Assembly (NCBI RefSeq): GCF_022869805.1
Contig: NZ_CP094974.1
Span: 310,001 to 374,000, forward strand
Origin: Halosolutus halophilus
GTDB taxonomy: Archaea > Halobacteriota > Halobacteria > Halobacteriales > Natrialbaceae
Direction of reading: 5' to 3'
Length of the DNA stretch: 64,000 nucleotides
The position numbers were made by a program, and so were the translations under genes. The notes under the pieces are model-generated. The model searched no databases, was not told where the DNA came from, and saw only the letters and a program-made list of their open reading frames with translations. Of the stretch, positions 62,889-64,000 are shown piece by piece; position 1 is the stretch's first letter; each line of letters begins with the position of its first letter.

Positions 62889-64000
62889 ATGACTGAGGCG
62901 GGCCAGGCCGGACTCGCGGAGTTTGCTGAGGCGTCCGACGACCGGCCGGACGAAGAGGCAGTTGCCGTCGCCGGCAACGGCGGCACCGATGCCGCGGACG
63001 TAATCGACGTGCTCGAAGAGACCCTTCCGGAAGCGGACGGCGACGTCGAACTCGCCGTCATGCAGGTCGATTACACCGTCGCCGGCTACGGGGACGAGGA
63101 GCGACCGATCATGCACGTGTTCGGGCGAACGCCCGACGGCGAACTCGAACACGTCCAGGTCGTCGGCTTCCGGCCGTACTTCTACGCGCCGACGGGCACG
63201 CTCGATCGGCCTCCGGAGGAGGAGTACGATCGACTCACCGGCAGCCGCGACGTCGACAGGAACGGCGACCCCTACGAGAGCATCCGTGGCGAGAAACTGA
63301 CCAAGATCTTCGGCCAGACGCCGCGCGACGTCGGGCAGGTGCGCGACGAGTTCGAGCACTACGAGGCGGACATCCTCTTCCCGAACCGGTTCCTGATCGA
63401 CAAGGACGTCCGCAGCGGCATCCGCGTTCCGGAACGCCGCGCCGAGGATGACTCCCTCGTCGTCCCCCACGGGGAGGTCGAGGCCATCGACGTCCACGCC
63501 GAGCCGCGCGTCTGTACGTTCGACATCGAGGTCGACGATCGATCGGGGTTCCCGGAGGACGGCGAGGAACCGATCGTCTGTCTCACCAGCCACGACTCGT
63601 ACCGCGACGAGTACGTCATGTGGCTCTACGAGGCCCCGATCGGCGACGGTCCGATCCCGACCGAGATCGCGGACTACGAGCCGATCGAGGGATCGCTCGA
63701 CCACGAGGTCCGGGCGTTCGACGAGGAGGAGGCGATGCTCGACGCCTTCATCGAGTACATCGACGACGAGACCGATCCGGACGTCCTCACCGGCTGGAAC
63801 TTCGAGGATTTCGACGCACCGTACCTCCTCGATCGGCTGGAGGAACTCCAGGGCCCCCACGAGTACGATCTCTCGATCGATCGCCTCTCCCGCGTCGACG
63901 AGGTCTGGCGGAGCAACTGGGGCGGCCCGGACATCAAGGGACGGGTCGTCTTCGACCTCCTGTATGGCTACCAGCGGATGGTCTTCTCCGAACTGGATTC
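62889..64000 (+). CDS. polB: DNA polymerase family B, N-terminal part (partial at window edge)
   Basis: The ATG at 62889 begins TEAGQAGLAEFAEASDDRPD and is open to the window end (about 370 codons). The N-terminal domain (VGFRPYFYAPTGTL, then SIRGEKLTKIFGQTPRDVGQ and HYEADILFPNRFLIDKDV) and the exonuclease motif I, CTFDIEVDD, and exo II, VLTGWNFEDFDAPYLLDRLE, identify the archaeal replicative polymerase B (PolB1). The polymerase domain is outside the window. It is divergent from the small gene at 62563. Confidence 0.96.
   Translation, partial: MTEAGQAGLAEFAEASDDRPDEEAVAVAGNGGTDAADVIDVLEETLPEADGDVELAVMQVDYTVAGYGDEERPIMHVFGRTPDGELEHVQVVGFRPYFYAPTGTLDRPPEEEYDRLTGSRDVDRNGDPYESIRGEKLTKIFGQTPRDVGQVRDEFEHYEADILFPNRFLIDKDVRSGIRVPERRAEDDSLVVPHGEVEAIDVHAEPRVCTFDIEVDDRSGFPEDGEEPIVCLTSHDSYRDEYVMWLYEAPIGDGPIPTEIADYEPIEGSLDHEVRAFDEEEAMLDAFIEYIDDETDPDVLTGWNFEDFDAPYLLDRLEELQGPHEYDLSIDRLSRVDEVWRSNWGGPDIKGRVVFDLLYGYQRMVFSELD

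Overview
This 64 kb window is chromosomal DNA from a halophilic archaeon (class Halobacteria). The evidence is a high-GC sequence, strongly acidic predicted proteins, Tat-type lipoprotein signals, a PGF-CTERM surface protein, a HalOD1 domain protein, a proteasome-activating nucleotidase, archaeal-type RNA polymerase subunit P, KEOPS Pcc1, prefoldin beta, Pth2, TruD and family B DNA polymerase. I cannot name the genus. No rRNA, tRNA, CRISPR array, insertion sequence or prophage was recognised, so this looks like an ordinary core-plus-lineage-specific chromosomal segment.

Layout. 0-6 kb: the tail of a thioesterase, then a compact five-gene branched-chain amino acid type ABC importer operon (livF, livG, livM, livH and a Tat lipoprotein binding protein, all on the minus strand) with an MBL-fold hydrolase behind it. 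6-13 kb: gatB, a cupin protein, a DAACS symporter, a DUF2182-like gene remnant, an alpha/beta hydrolase, and meaB plus the B12-binding subunit of methylmalonyl-CoA mutase. 13-25 kb: an HD phosphohydrolase, a LysE exporter, two paralogous thioredoxin-fold proteins around a methyltransferase, a 1416-residue HEAT-repeat/PQQ-propeller fusion, and topoisomerase I. 25-32 kb: a long coiled-coil protein with a C-terminal membrane hairpin, a small membrane peptide gene, a lipoprotein, a MATE exporter, a HalOD1 protein and a polysaccharide flippase. 32-42 kb: thi4, an SDR epimerase, several small haloarchaeal proteins, a cluster of exported proteins with a membrane-anchored winged-helix regulator (36.3-39.5 kb), a methyltransferase and a ThiR-type regulator. 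42-53 kb: dcd and pth2 (divergent), an esterase, an alcohol dehydrogenase, a truncated DUF2270 gene, truD, zinc-ribbon proteins, the information-processing run rpl37ae-rpoP-pcc1 and prefoldin beta-DUF3194, an NmrA-like protein and the GMP synthase amidotransferase subunit. 53-64 kb: secreted and membrane proteins, pan divergent from a small HTH gene, mre11-rad50, three small haloarchaeal genes, and the first 370 codons of family B DNA polymerase.

Functional links. The liv genes form one transporter. meaB and the mutase small subunit overlap and serve propionate/methylmalonyl metabolism. thi4 and the ThiR-like repressor lie 7 kb apart and probably form an enzyme-regulator pair. mre11 and rad50 overlap by four bases. 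The most unusual content is the 36.7-39.5 kb cluster, where a membrane-anchored DNA-binding protein and a PGF-CTERM surface protein share the same outer domain; the HEAT/PQQ fusion; the tail-anchored coiled-coil protein; a cysteine-free L37Ae; and short direct duplications that sit exactly at gene 3' ends.
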